A DNA stretch of 64,000 nucleotides from JACKII01 sp963807085 (GCA_963807085.1 CAWEBB010000020.1:95761-159760); one strand, 5' to 3'; shown: positions 15,997-26,459, numbered from the stretch's first letter. Made by a program: numbers and translations. The notes: generated by a model from the letters alone, not told the origin.

Positions 15997-16931
15997 TCAG
16001 TCGTTCAGCGCCACCAGATGGCCCGGCTCGATCTCTTTCATCTCGACCGGCGGCGGTTCATAGCCGGGCGGCTTTACCGGTGAGGGAATTTCGTCTGTAT
16101 TCAGAGTCCGGTCGGTGCGCCGCAGCACAGGGTCGGCAATCGGAACCGCCTTTAGCAGCTTCTGCGTATAGGCATGTTGCGGGTTTTCGAACACCTGCCG
16201 CCGGGTGCCCAGTTCCACCAGCCGGCCCAGATACATTACGGCGACCCGGTGACTGATGCGCTCGACCACGGCCATGTCGTGGCTGATGAACAGATAGGCG
16301 ATGCCGAATTCTTCCTGAAGGTCCATCATCAGGTTGATCACCTGGGCCTTGATGGTCACGTCGAGCGCGGAAACGGCCTCGTCGGCAACGATCAGCTTCG
16401 GCTCCAGGCCCAGCGCACGGGCAATGCAGACCCGCTGACGCTGACCGCCGGAAAACTCATGCGGGTAGCGGCTGGCGTGTTCCGGCAGCAGGCCGACGCG
16501 CACCAACAGGTCCGCCACCTTGTCCCGCAGGTCCTTGCCTTTATAGAGGCCATGAATGCGCATCGGCTCGGCGATGGCGTCGCCGGCGGTCATGCGCGGG
16601 TTGAGGCTCGCGAACGGATCCTGAAAGATCATCTGCATTTCGCGGCGCAGGGGGCGCATGTCCCGCGCCTTCAGGTGGGTAATGTCCTGATTCTCGAACC
16701 AAACACTGCCACGGGTGATCGGAACCAGTTTCAGAATGGAACGGCCGGTCGTGGACTTGCCGCAGCCGAACTCGCCGACCACCGCCAGCGTTTCGCTGGG
16801 GTCGATATGGAACGTGATATCGTCCACCGCATGCACGCGTCCGCTCAGGCCGCCGAACACGCCGGAGCGGATGTCAAAACGGGTGATCAGGTTTTCGACC
16901 TTCAGCAGCGGCTCGGTATGGCCATTGGTGC

Positions 16932-16935
<4 letters not shown>
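15997..16935 (-). CDS. Oligopeptide/dipeptide ABC transporter ATP-binding protein, DppF/OppF type
   Basis: This is a 312-aa cytosolic ATPase that powers peptide or nickel-type import. Walker A reads GEFGCGKSTTGRS, with phenylalanine where the family nearly always has serine (GESGCGKST). The signature is FSGGQRQRVCIARAL, Walker B LIVADEAVSALD and the H-loop ISHDMAVVERISHR. The C-terminal oligo_HPY extension follows (RQVFENPQHAYTQKLLKAVP). Its start overlaps the stop of the neighbouring ATPase gene by 4 bases, so the two are translationally coupled. No permease or binding protein gene is next to them. Confidence 0.92.
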
Positions 16936-17978
<1,043 letters not shown>

Positions 17979-18024
17979 GTTAGGTTGTTAGCGGCCCCTC
18001 TAGCGGCCAGTTTGACGAAAACAG

Positions 18025-19050
18025 TTACGCGGCTTGGGCATCCTGCGTCAAGGCGAACGCATCGGCCAGCAACTCATACGAGCGACAGCGGGCGCGGAAG
18101 TCGTGCGTGATCGTCAGGATCACCACCTCGCCCACGCCGTATTGCAGCGCCAGTTCCTCGAGTTGGTTTTTGCAGTGCACCGGGTCGCCGACAATCTGCT
18201 GTCTGCGGGACTGGGCGATGCGGCCGCGCTCCCAGTCGCCGATATCCGCCAGCACCGCGTCGGCCTCCTCGGGCGTTGGGAAGGGCTGAAAGATGCCGCG
18301 GTCGATGCGCAGCCGCCAGACGTCCCGGCCCTTCGCCAGCTCTTCGGCCTGCTCGGCGGTTTCGGCGCAGATCACATGCACGCCCAGGCTGCCCGTCGGC
18401 TGCGGATAAGCCTCAGAGGGGCGATAGTTCTCCTGAAACGCCTCCATCACCTTCGCGCCGACCCCGCCCGCGATGAAGTGGGCAAAGCAGAAGGGCATCC
18501 CCAGTACAGCGGCGACCGTCGCCGAATAATCCGATGAACCCAGGAGCCACATCTCGGGAATGTTTTCCGGCCGGGGCACGACATGCACGCGGGCGAATGG
18601 GTGACCCTCCGGCAAGGAGTCCCGCAAATAAGCCTCCAGTTCCTGCACCTGGCGCGGGAAGTTGTCGACATTGCGCATGCCGCCTTCGGGCGCCAGCGCC
18701 GCCGCCGTCAACTGATCAGAGCCGGGCGCCCGGCCAAGTCCCAGGTCGATCCGGCCGGGGTAGAGCGCCTCCAGCACCGCAAATTGCTCCGCTACCTTGT
18801 AGGGGGAGTAGTGCGGCAGCATCACGCCGCCGGAGCCGACGCGGATGCGCCGGGTTTCATTGGCGACGCGCGCGATCATGATTTCGGGCGCGGCGCACGC
18901 TAGACCCTGGCTGTTGTGATGTTCGGCGAACCAATAGCGGTGATAGCCGAGCCGGTCGGTCACTTTCGCCAGTTGGATGCTCTCGTGGAGAGCATCGGCA
19001 TGGCTACGGCCGGAGGCGATCGGCGATTGGTCGAGAACGGAAAGAATCAT
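18025..19050 (-). CDS. LLM class flavin-dependent oxidoreductase, MsnO8-like
   Basis: This luciferase-like monooxygenase of 341 aa uses reduced FMN or F420-type flavin, and its substrate is unknown. The start at 19050 gives MILSVLDQSPIASGRSHADA, the conserved N-terminus of the MsnO8 group. Then come GYHRYWFAEHHNSQGLACAAP and VGSGGVMLPHYSPYKVAEQF, the flavin-binding barrel strands. The longer frame from 19191 lacks family similarity before this point. It is divergent from the SDR gene at 19161. Confidence 0.9.
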   Translation of the reverse strand: MILSVLDQSPIASGRSHADALHESIQLAKVTDRLGYHRYWFAEHHNSQGLACAAPEIMIARVANETRRIRVGSGGVMLPHYSPYKVAEQFAVLEALYPGRIDLGLGRAPGSDQLTAAALAPEGGMRNVDNFPRQVQELEAYLRDSLPEGHPFARVHVVPRPENIPEMWLLGSSDYSATVAAVLGMPFCFAHFIAGGVGAKVMEAFQENYRPSEAYPQPTGSLGVHVICAETAEQAEELAKGRDVWRLRIDRGIFQPFPTPEEADAVLADIGDWERGRIAQSRRQQIVGDPVHCKNQLEELALQYGVGEVVILTITHDFRARCRSYELLADAFALTQDAQAA

Positions 19051-19160
19051 CGAACGGTTCCATTTTGAGCTTGATCGTTGTAGGCCGCCGCAACCCCCGT
19101 TGGCGCAGAGGCCTACCTCGCTTAAGATGAGTATAGCGAATTCAGGCTCCGGAGCTAAGC

Positions 19161-19916
19161 ATGACTCTTTCCCTCGACGGCAAAGGCGCAATCGTCACTG
19201 GCGGCAGCCGCGGCATCGGCTTCGCCATCGCCCAGGCGTTCGCCAGGCATGGCGCTTCGGTCTCGCTGTGTGCGAGGGGGGCAGAGGGCGTGGAAAAGGC
19301 GGTGGCCGCGCTGCGCGAACATGGTGGCAAAGTGCATGGCGAGGTCTGCGACCTATCCGACAAGGCGCAGATCGACACCTATATCGACGACGCGAATGAC
19401 GCCATTGGCGGCGCGAACGTGCTGGTCTGCAATGCCTCGGGCTTTGGCCGCAGCGACGACGAGGAAGGCTGGGCCGCCGGCCTGAACATCGACATCATGG
19501 CAAGCGTCCGGGCGAGCCACGCCGCCGCCCCCCTGATCGCAGCCAATGGTGGCGGCTCGATCATCCATATCTCCACCATCTCCGCATTCGGCGCGAGCAA
19601 GCGCACGCCGCCCTATGCGGCGGTCAAGGCCGCGCTGAACAACTATGCACTCAGCCAAGCCGCGATGCTGGCCAAGGACCATATCCGGGTGAATGCAATC
19701 TGCCCCGGCTCCATCGAGTTCGAGGGCGGGGTCTGGGATATCGCCCGGCAGCAGAACCGATCACTCTATGACGGCATCCTTGCCTCCATTCCGCACGGTC
19801 GCATGGGCGAGCCCGAAGACGTGGCCGACGTCGCGCTGTTTCTGGCGAGCGATATGGCCCGCTGGGTGACGGGCGCTATCATTCCGGTCGATGGCGGCCA
19901 GTCGCTGGGCGGATAG
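19161..19916 (+). CDS. SDR family oxidoreductase
   Basis: This is a 251-aa classical short-chain dehydrogenase. The cofactor loop is TGGSRGIGFAIAQAFARHG, followed by CNASGFG in place of the usual NNAG. The catalytic serine lies in IIHISTISAFG and the Y-x3-K motif in PPYAAVKAALNNYAL. It ends with GAIIPVDGGQSLGG. The FabG-like body suggests a 3-hydroxyacyl or sugar-alcohol substrate, which cannot be specified. gpsA follows after 26 bases. Confidence 0.92.
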   Translation: MTLSLDGKGAIVTGGSRGIGFAIAQAFARHGASVSLCARGAEGVEKAVAALREHGGKVHGEVCDLSDKAQIDTYIDDANDAIGGANVLVCNASGFGRSDDEEGWAAGLNIDIMASVRASHAAAPLIAANGGGSIIHISTISAFGASKRTPPYAAVKAALNNYALSQAAMLAKDHIRVNAICPGSIEFEGGVWDIARQQNRSLYDGILASIPHGRMGEPEDVADVALFLASDMARWVTGAIIPVDGGQSLGG

Positions 19917-19942
19917 CAGTCTCGCATCTACAGGATATTTAC

Positions 19943-20941
19943 ATGACCTATGAACGCATCGGAGTGATCGGCGCGGGCGCCTGGGGAACGGCCCTGGCGC
20001 TGGTCGCCGCGCGGGCCGGGCGCGACGTGACCCTCTGGGCGCGTAGCAGCACTCATGCGGCGCGGATGGCGGGCGAGCGCGAGAACGCACACTATCTGCC
20101 AGGGATCCGATTGCCGGACGCGATCACGCCGACCAGCGAATGCGAAGCCCTGGACGACGCTGACGCCGTGCTCCTGGTGACACCGGCGCAGACGTTGCGC
20201 GTTGTGGCCGGCCAGTTCGCGGAGATCCTGCCGGACCTGTGCCCGGCGGTGATTTGCGCGAAGGGGATCGAGTTTGAGACCGGCCTGCTGATGAGCGAGA
20301 TTCTGGCCGATGTCATGCCTCGTCAGCGGATAGCCGTTCTATCCGGGCCGACCTTCGCCGCAGAGGTGGCTCGCGGCCTGCCGACGGCAGTCACGCTGGC
20401 CTGCGAGCAGATGGCCGTCGCGATGGAGCTCACCGAAAGCCTCGCCGCGCCGTTTTTCCGCCCCTATGCCAGCGGAGACGTGATCGGCGTTGAAATCGCG
20501 GGCGCGCTGAAAAACGTGATGGCCATCGCCTGTGGCGTGGCGCGAGGGCGGGGACTGGGCGAGAACGCCCGCGCCTCGCTGATCACGCGCGGGCTCGCGG
20601 AATTGCAGCGCCTGGTGGTGGCCAAGGGCGGCATGGGGCCGACGCTGATGGGGTTGAGCGGTGTCGGCGACCTGACGCTGACCTGCTCGACCGAACAGTC
20701 CCGCAACTTCGCCTTCGGCGTTAAGATCGGCGGCGGCATGCCGGTGGCGGAGGCAAAGTCGCGCAAGGACGTGGTGGTCGAGGGCGTGCATACGGCGCGG
20801 GCGGTGCCGGACCTGGCGCATTCGCTGGGCATCGAGCTGCCGATCTGCGAGGCGGTCACCCGGGTGCTGCACGAGGACAGCGACATCGACCAGGCGATGA
20901 CGGAACTCCTGTCGCGGCCGCTCAAAAGCGAAAACTCTTAG
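19943..20941 (+). CDS. gpsA: Glycerol-3-phosphate dehydrogenase [NAD(P)+]
   Basis: The enzyme reduces dihydroxyacetone phosphate to sn-glycerol 3-phosphate for phospholipid synthesis. It is 332 aa. The dinucleotide motif is IGVIGAGAWGTALALVAARAG. VLLVTPAQTLR, ICAKGIEFETG and VLSGPTFAAEVARGLPTAV are diagnostic. The catalytic lysine is in EIAGALKNVMAIACG, and the substrate loop is ENARASLITRGLAEL. An AGGATA lies before the ATG. The 3' end overlaps the convergent SMR gene by 4 bases. Confidence 0.97.
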   Translation: MTYERIGVIGAGAWGTALALVAARAGRDVTLWARSSTHAARMAGERENAHYLPGIRLPDAITPTSECEALDDADAVLLVTPAQTLRVVAGQFAEILPDLCPAVICAKGIEFETGLLMSEILADVMPRQRIAVLSGPTFAAEVARGLPTAVTLACEQMAVAMELTESLAAPFFRPYASGDVIGVEIAGALKNVMAIACGVARGRGLGENARASLITRGLAELQRLVVAKGGMGPTLMGLSGVGDLTLTCSTEQSRNFAFGVKIGGGMPVAEAKSRKDVVVEGVHTARAVPDLAHSLGIELPICEAVTRVLHEDSDIDQAMTELLSRPLKSENS

Positions 20942-21267
20942 GATTGCTGGTCGCTGATCAGCTTCAGCCCGACCGTGCCGACGGCGATCATGCCGAGAAA
21001 GACCAGCTTCAGCGCGCTCATCGGTTCCTTGAACCATAGAACACCGACCAGCACGATCAGCGCCATTCCGGCACCGGCCCAAATGGCGTAGGCGATGGTG
21101 AAGGGGATGCTCTTGAAGGCGAGCGACAGTGCCCAGAAACAGATGCCGTAGCTCAGCATTGCGCCCGTGAAGATGAAAGGCTTGTCCGTAGGACCGCCCG
21201 ACATCTTCAGCAGGGTCGTGGCGACCACTTCCAGCACCACGGTGACGGCGAGTAAGAGCCAAGCCAA
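20938..21267 (-). CDS. SMR family multidrug efflux protein (EmrE/QacE-like)
   Basis: This 109-aa protein has four transmembrane helices. The essential glutamate of the drug/proton site is in VTVVLEVVATTLLKMS (helix 1, about residue 13). Helix 3 has AYAIWAGAGMALIVLVG, with the W-G dimer motif typical of the family. It exchanges protons for cationic drugs or guanidinium, and the exact substrate is unknown. It lies 10 bases after ftsY and is probably cotranscribed with it. Confidence 0.92.
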   Translation of the reverse strand: MAWLLLAVTVVLEVVATTLLKMSGGPTDKPFIFTGAMLSYGICFWALSLAFKSIPFTIAYAIWAGAGMALIVLVGVLWFKEPMSALKLVFLGMIAVGTVGLKLISDQQS

Positions 21268-21277
21268 TCGGCGAACC

Positions 21278-22591
21278 CTACCAGCGCAGACGACCGAACA
21301 GCCGCCGCTTGCGTGGGAACTCGTCCTTTGGCTGGTCGTCTGCGGGTGTTTTGTCCTCGGCCGGCTCTTCCGCGGACAACTCTTCCTCGGCCGGCTCGTC
21401 CTCGGCCGGCTCGTCCGGCGATCCTGCGTCTTTGACCTCTGACGGCTCGGATACCGGCTCGTCCTGCCGGTCCGCCATGGCCTGCTCGGCTTCCGTCTGC
21501 GGTTCCCATGGTTCCGCTGCTTCGGGAACCTCGGGCTCAGTCGTCACCGACGCAATTTCTTCGCGTTCGGTCTCCAGAACGTCCGGCGCCGGGTCTTCGG
21601 GCAGTTGATCCACGGCGAGCGCCACAGGTTCCATCGGCTCGGCCTTTTCATCCGCGTTCAGGCCCATCAGCGAGCGGGCAAAGTCCTCGGGTGCGAACGG
21701 GCGCATGTCGTCCGCCGTCTCGCCGACGCCGATGGCGTGGACAGGCAAACCGAATTTCTCCGCCAGCGCCACCAGCACGCCGCCGCGCGCGGTGCCGTCC
21801 AGCTTGGTCACGATCAGGCCGGTGATGTTCACCATTTCGCGGAAAGTCTCGACCTGGGCGTGCGCGTTCTGGCCGGTGGTGGCGTCGAGGATCAGCACGG
21901 TGTCGTGCGGCGCCTGCGGATCGAGTTTCTTGATAACTCGGGCGATCTTTTGCAGCTCGGCCATCAGATTGTCTTTGTTGTGCAGACGGCCGGCGGTGTC
22001 GATCAGCAGCACGTCGGCGCTGCTTTTCCGCGCCTGCTCCAGCGCACCGAAGGCCAGGCCCGCCGCATCCGCCCCGTGCTTGCCCGAGACGAACTGCGAG
22101 CCGGTGCGCTCGCTCCAGATCTGCAACTGCTCGACGGCGGCGGCCCGGAAGGTATCGCCCGCGGCCATCATTACGGATTTGCCTTCGGCCCGGAACTGCT
22201 GGGCAAGCTTGCCGATGGTCGTGGTCTTGCCGGTGCCGTTAACGCCGACCACCAGGATCACGTGGGGCTTGTTGGCCGCATTGAGCTCTAGCGGGTGCGC
22301 TACGGGCTCCAGCATGGCCGCAATGTCTTCGGCGAAGGCCTCGCGCACCTCCCGGTCCGTCACTTCCTTGTCGAATTTCTCCCGCGCCAGGTTGGCGGTC
22401 AGCTTGGCGGCGGTGGCGGGGCCGAGGTCCGCCATGATGAGGACGTCTTCCAATTCCTCCAACGCCTCGTCATCCAGCCGGCGGCGGGTGGCAAACACGC
22501 CGGTAATGCTGGAGGTCAGCCGCTCCGTCGAGCGGGAGAGCCCGGCTCTCAGGCGGCCGAAAAAGCCGCGGCGCTTCTGTTCGTCAGCCAT
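21278..22591 (-). CDS. ftsY: Signal recognition particle receptor FtsY
   Basis: FtsY is the SRP-receptor GTPase that docks ribosome-nascent chain complexes at the membrane. The N-terminus (RRGFFGRLRAGLSRSTERL) is a basic amphipathic membrane-targeting helix. The NG domain covers about residues 20-305, with VVGVNGTGKTTTIGKLA (G1), LIDTAGRLHNKDNLM (G3) and LIVTKLDGTARGG (G4). The usual acidic A domain is absent from the N-terminus. Instead about 130 acidic, proline-rich residues follow the NG domain, ending in a basic FPRKRRLFGRLRW. It is the third gene of dapF-mtaB-ftsY. Confidence 0.96.
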   Translation of the reverse strand: MADEQKRRGFFGRLRAGLSRSTERLTSSITGVFATRRRLDDEALEELEDVLIMADLGPATAAKLTANLAREKFDKEVTDREVREAFAEDIAAMLEPVAHPLELNAANKPHVILVVGVNGTGKTTTIGKLAQQFRAEGKSVMMAAGDTFRAAAVEQLQIWSERTGSQFVSGKHGADAAGLAFGALEQARKSSADVLLIDTAGRLHNKDNLMAELQKIARVIKKLDPQAPHDTVLILDATTGQNAHAQVETFREMVNITGLIVTKLDGTARGGVLVALAEKFGLPVHAIGVGETADDMRPFAPEDFARSLMGLNADEKAEPMEPVALAVDQLPEDPAPDVLETEREEIASVTTEPEVPEAAEPWEPQTEAEQAMADRQDEPVSEPSEVKDAGSPDEPAEDEPAEEELSAEEPAEDKTPADDQPKDEFPRKRRLFGRLRW

Positions 22592-22597
22592 AGTTGG

Positions 22598-23845
22598 TTA
22601 AGCAGTCTTTGCAATAAGGTGATGGTCGGCAATGCCGGTCAGGCGCATCGGCGCGATCGTGCCTTCCGGCAAGTCGTCCGGCGTCTTGACGGGAGCAAAG
22701 CCTTCGGTCCGGCCGAAGCCTGCACGCTCCACCAGCACGTTATCCTGTGCACCGAAGCGGCTGGCGAGGTGAGTCTGCACCGCGGCTTCTCCGGCGGCAC
22801 GCAGGCGGGCGGCGCGTTCCTTGCGCATATTGCCGGGCATTTGCGGCATGCGGGCGGCGGGCGTGCCGTCGCGGGCGGAGTAGGGAAAGACGTGCAGCCA
22901 GGTCAGGCCACATTCCGCGACCAGGTCGAGCGACTGTTGGAAATGCTCTTCCGTTTCGGTGGGGAAGCCGGCGATCAGGTCCGCGCCGAAGGTGATATCG
23001 GGCCGCAGCCGCCGTGCCTCCGTGCAAAAGTCGATGGCTTGGCCGCGCAGGTGCCGGCGCTTCATGCGCTTCAGGATCAGGTCAGCACCCGCCTGTAGCG
23101 ACAGGTGCAGGTGCGGCATCAGCCGGGGCTCGCCGGCAATCAGACGCCAGAGGTCGACATCGACCTCCGCCACATCCAGCGAGGAGAGGCGCAGGCGCGG
23201 CAGGTCCGGCACCGAGGCGAGCAGGCGGCGGATCATTTGGCCGAGCCGCGGCTGGCCCGGCAGGTCGGCGCCATAGGCGGTCACGTCGACGCCGGTGAGG
23301 ACCACTTCCTTGAAGCCCTGCGCGACCAGTGTCCGCACCTGCTCCACCAGCACGCCGATGGGGACCGAGCGGTTCGGACCGCGGCCATAGGGGATGATGC
23401 AAAAAGTGCAGCGATGGTCGCAGCCCTGCTGGACCTGGACGAAGGCGCGGGCGCGGCCGTCGAAGCCGTCGATCAGGTGCGCCGCCGTCTCCCGCGCCGC
23501 CATGATGTCGTTGACGAGCAGGGCGGGGCCATTGGGCGCCAACGCCTTGCGCAGCGAGCCGGTCTGAAGCTTCTCCTGGTTGCCCAGCACCGCATCCACT
23601 TCCGCCAACTCGCTCCAGTTGGCGGGCGCGATCTGGGCGGCGCAGCCGGTGACGACGATGCGGGCGGAGGGATTCTCGCGCCGTGCCTTGCGGATCGCCT
23701 GGCGGGCTTGGCGCTCGGCCTCCGCGGTGACGGCGCAGGTGTTGACAATGATGGCGTCGGCGTCTTCGGGTGCCAGATTGCGCATCACCTCTGCCTCATA
23801 GGCGTTCAGGCGGCAGCCGAAATTGATCACCTGGGGGCCGCTCAT
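22598..23845 (-). CDS. mtaB: tRNA (N6-L-threonylcarbamoyladenosine(37)-C2)-methylthiotransferase
   Basis: This radical-SAM enzyme converts t6A37 to ms2t6A in ANN-decoding tRNAs. It is 415 aa. The N-terminal UPF0004 domain has cysteines in INFGCRLNAYE, VNTCAVTAEAERQ and VTGCAAQIAP, binding one 4Fe-4S cluster. The radical SAM motif is QQGCDHRCTFCIIPYGRGPNRS. A C-terminal TRAM-like region follows (VLVERAGFGRTEGFAPV). It overlaps dapF by 4 bases and lies 6 bases before ftsY. Confidence 0.95.
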   Translation of the reverse strand: MSGPQVINFGCRLNAYEAEVMRNLAPEDADAIIVNTCAVTAEAERQARQAIRKARRENPSARIVVTGCAAQIAPANWSELAEVDAVLGNQEKLQTGSLRKALAPNGPALLVNDIMAARETAAHLIDGFDGRARAFVQVQQGCDHRCTFCIIPYGRGPNRSVPIGVLVEQVRTLVAQGFKEVVLTGVDVTAYGADLPGQPRLGQMIRRLLASVPDLPRLRLSSLDVAEVDVDLWRLIAGEPRLMPHLHLSLQAGADLILKRMKRRHLRGQAIDFCTEARRLRPDITFGADLIAGFPTETEEHFQQSLDLVAECGLTWLHVFPYSARDGTPAARMPQMPGNMRKERAARLRAAGEAAVQTHLASRFGAQDNVLVERAGFGRTEGFAPVKTPDDLPEGTIAPMRLTGIADHHLIAKTA

Positions 23846-24702
23846 GATGCCGCCTCGTCTTCGCTCTCGTCGAGCAGTGCAGGGTTGATGGTGCCCTCAT
23901 AGATCAGCGTCGCGGGGCCGGTCATCAGCACATGCTCATTGGCTAGCCATTCCATAAACAGCGCGCCGCCGTCCATGTCGATGCGGATCTTGCGGCCGGT
24001 AAGCCCGCGCCGGGCACCGGCGACAACGGCGGCGCAGGCGGCCGAGCCGCAGGCACGCGTGATACCGACGCCGCGCTCCCAGACGCGCAGGCGCAGCGTA
24101 TCGGGCGCGGTGACGCTGGCGAAGCCAATATTGGCGCGAGCCGGAAACATCGGATGATGCTCCAGACCGGGCCCGAGGTCGGCGAGTGCGACGGCTTCGG
24201 CATCGTCAACGAAAAAGGTTGCGTGCGGGTTGCCGATATTGGTGGCGACCGGGGCCGGCACGTCGTCCCGGCCCAGCGGCACGGCCAGCGTGTCCGTTTC
24301 ACGCGCCAACGGGATGCTCTGCCACTCGGTGCGCGCGACCCCCATGTCGACACTGAAGCCATGTTTAGAGCGCGCGCCTTGTAGCAGGCCGGCCACGGTT
24401 TCGATCGTAACCCGCTCGCGGCCGGTTTCGGCGATCAGCAGCTTGGCGATGCAGCGGGTGGCGTTGCCGCAAGCCTCGACCTCGGCCCCGTCCTGATTGT
24501 AGATTTCCATAAAGGCGTCGGCCGCCGGGTCCCTTGGCGGGCGGACGATGATGCACTGATCGCAGCCGACGCCGGTATGGCGGTCGGAGATGCGCCGCAC
24601 CTGTGCCTCGCTCAAATCGAGCGCGCGCGTGCGGGCATCCAGCACGACAAAATCATTGCCGAGCCCGTGCATCTTGCGGAAGGGGAGCGGTGGGTGCGTC
24701 AT
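23842..24702 (-). CDS. dapF: Diaminopimelate epimerase
   Basis: The enzyme interconverts LL- and meso-diaminopimelate, the last step but one to lysine and a peptidoglycan precursor. It is 286 aa. FRKMHGLGNDFVVLDAR is the N-terminal signature. The two catalytic cysteines are in EACGNATRCIAKLL (about residue 77) and TRACGSAACAAVVAG (about 220). It heads the dapF-mtaB-ftsY(-SMR) operon, a conserved alphaproteobacterial order. Confidence 0.97.
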   Translation of the reverse strand: MTHPPLPFRKMHGLGNDFVVLDARTRALDLSEAQVRRISDRHTGVGCDQCIIVRPPRDPAADAFMEIYNQDGAEVEACGNATRCIAKLLIAETGRERVTIETVAGLLQGARSKHGFSVDMGVARTEWQSIPLARETDTLAVPLGRDDVPAPVATNIGNPHATFFVDDAEAVALADLGPGLEHHPMFPARANIGFASVTAPDTLRLRVWERGVGITRACGSAACAAVVAGARRGLTGRKIRIDMDGGALFMEWLANEHVLMTGPATLIYEGTINPALLDESEDEAAS

Positions 24703-24805
24703 GACGCTGGGATATAGGACTGGCGCGGCGCAATGTCTATCGGCGCCTCTCCAGCCGGGCAGGGCCGGGCAGGAAGCTCATGCGGCCCTCCTCGCCAAAA
24801 GGGAT

Positions 24806-26054
24806 TTATCTGTCCAAGAGATTTTTATAGACGACGCCATCTTTCATGATGGCGACGAAGTTCGTATCAGGGAAGGCTACCAGTGCAAGATCGTTGAGTG
24901 GGTACCGTCAACAAGAAGCAGGTCCGCGAGCGCGCCTTCCTCGACGACGCCAACGCGGCCCGGATACGGTGAGCGCGGCCCGGACATAGCCAAGAGTTCG
25001 GCATTATTACGCGTGGCCATTGGCAACGTTTCCGCAGGCGTGGACCACCGTTCCATCTTGGCGAGTTGCTTACCCTGCTTTGTCGCGAGCACAGGGTCAA
25101 AGAGGGTATCGGTTCCCCACGAGAGCTTGATGCCAACCTTTTTCGCCAAATCGTAGGCTTTGTCTGTGCCGTTCGTCATCTCAAGCTGCTTTTTTCGGTT
25201 TGCCAATCCTTCCGGGAACGGAATTGCATCCTCATCATTCAGGAAGGGCTGCATGCTCCACCAGATATCCGCCTCCTTCACCATTCAGGCGGTTTCTTCG
25301 TCGGCAAGTTGGCCATGCTCGATGCATTGAACGCCGGCCCGTATCGCCTGCTGGATGGCAGCAGGTGTATAGGCATGCACGGTCACGTACGTATTTCAGG
25401 CGGCAGCCGCCTCGACCGCGGCACGCATTTCTTCTTCCGTGTACTGCACAACGTCTAGCGGATCGTAGTCGGAGGCGACACCGCCCCCAGCCATTAGTTT
25501 GATCTGGCTCGCCCCGCGCATCAATTGCTCGCGTACGGCGCGCAATACTTCTGCGCGACCATCGGCGACGGCGGCAAAGCCAAGCTTTTCGGTGAAGTCA
25601 TGCCTCTGTTGGGACCGGCCGGAATGTCGTGTGCGGCAGACCGGAAGTCACCATGACCAGAGGTTTGGGAGATTGTGGCTTCCGACGGCCAAACTCGCGG
25701 CCCGGGAATTACCCCCTCGTCGATGGCCTTTTTCAGCCCGAATGTTGGCCCGCCCGCGTCGCGGACCGAAGTGAATCCCCGCATCAGCGTTGCCGTGGCG
25801 CCGCGTCCGGCTACCAGAGTGACATAGTCCGATGGCGCGCTCATCAGCGCCTGAAGGGGCGCATCCGACATCATCATGTGAACATGCGCATCGATCAGTC
25901 CGGGCATTAATGTGCGTCCTTTGCCCGTGACGATCACGGTGTCGGCGCTCCGGTCTACAGAAATCGGATCGGCCGAAATTTCTGCTATTATATTACCCTC
26001 TACAAGCACGTTCAGGGGCCCTGACTGAGCATCTGCGGTGCCGTCAAAAACCAT
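24806..26054 (-). pseudogene. Amidohydrolase (imidazolonepropionase/prolidase-like), decayed
   Basis: The first segment has GRTLMPGLIDAHVHMMM (metal-binding HxH) and SVRDAGG. After a frameshift near 25605, a second frame gives FAAVADGRAEVLRAVREQLM and QIKLMAGGGVASDYDPLDV. An in-frame TGA follows (25398-25396), then VTVHAYTPAAIQQAIRAGVQ and IEHGQLADEETA, and another TGA (25287-25285). A third segment follows with KVGIKLSWGTDTLFDP and GALADLLLVDGT. A frameshift near 24905 precedes LVAFPDTNFVAIMKDGVVY and the true stop at 24806. All catalytic regions are recognisable but separated by four lesions. Both stops are explained by CGA to TGA changes. Confidence 0.85.
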
Positions 26055-26092
26055 GACATTCTGGAACGACGTAGCGTTGGTGCGCTCAACCT

Positions 26093-26160
26093 AGGGTGCG
26101 ACATAGCACATGTCTTTGGGGCCGAACGCGTCCTTGTGGTCGCCATAACCCCAGTGAGGG
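26093..26160 (-). other. Short orphan coding-like tail
   Basis: Just upstream of the amidohydrolase remnant one frame reads RPHWGYGDHKDAFGPKDMCY then VAP and a TAG at about 26093. The regular composition suggests the C-terminus of a lost gene rather than random sequence. I do not recognise the family. Confidence 0.25.
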
Positions 26161-26163
26161 CGC

Positions 26164-26448
26164 CTAACGGTTAGCCCGGGCGATGGCGATCATCTCGTCC
26201 AGAACAATTTCCGAAAGCCGCTTGTGCTCGCTTTCCGGCTCCGGGCGACCCGCGCCTTGCATGGCGATGTTGATTTCTTCCAGGTCGTGCCATTTGGAGC
26301 GCAACTCGACCTTGCAGGATGTGCCGTCCTCGACCTGCCGTGTGCACTGGTCCAGGTCTTTGACCAGCACCGAAAATGCGCCGCGGCTGTTACGATAGCG
26401 CAGGATCCGGAATTCGATGGTGTGAAGTGTTGGGTCCGGCCCTTTCAC
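26164..26448 (-). CDS. Small hypothetical protein
   Basis: This 94-aa soluble protein is of unknown family. The N-terminal half is a mixed beta-like segment (IEFRILRYRNSRGAFSVLVK), and the C-terminal half is a charged helix (EHKRLSEIVLDEMIAIARA). It starts 11 bases after the cupin gene on the same strand, as the last gene of the MFS-methyltransferase-cupin run, which supports it being real. Confidence 0.6.
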   Translation of the reverse strand: MKGPDPTLHTIEFRILRYRNSRGAFSVLVKDLDQCTRQVEDGTSCKVELRSKWHDLEEINIAMQGAGRPEPESEHKRLSEIVLDEMIAIARANR

Positions 26449-26459
26449 GCGCCGGCGCT

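Noticed and set aside
25285..25398. TGA recoding (for example selenocysteine) in the amidohydrolase
   Set aside because: Two frameshifts are also present, no stem-loop was seen after the stops, and both sites fit arginine CGA codons hit by C-to-T changes.
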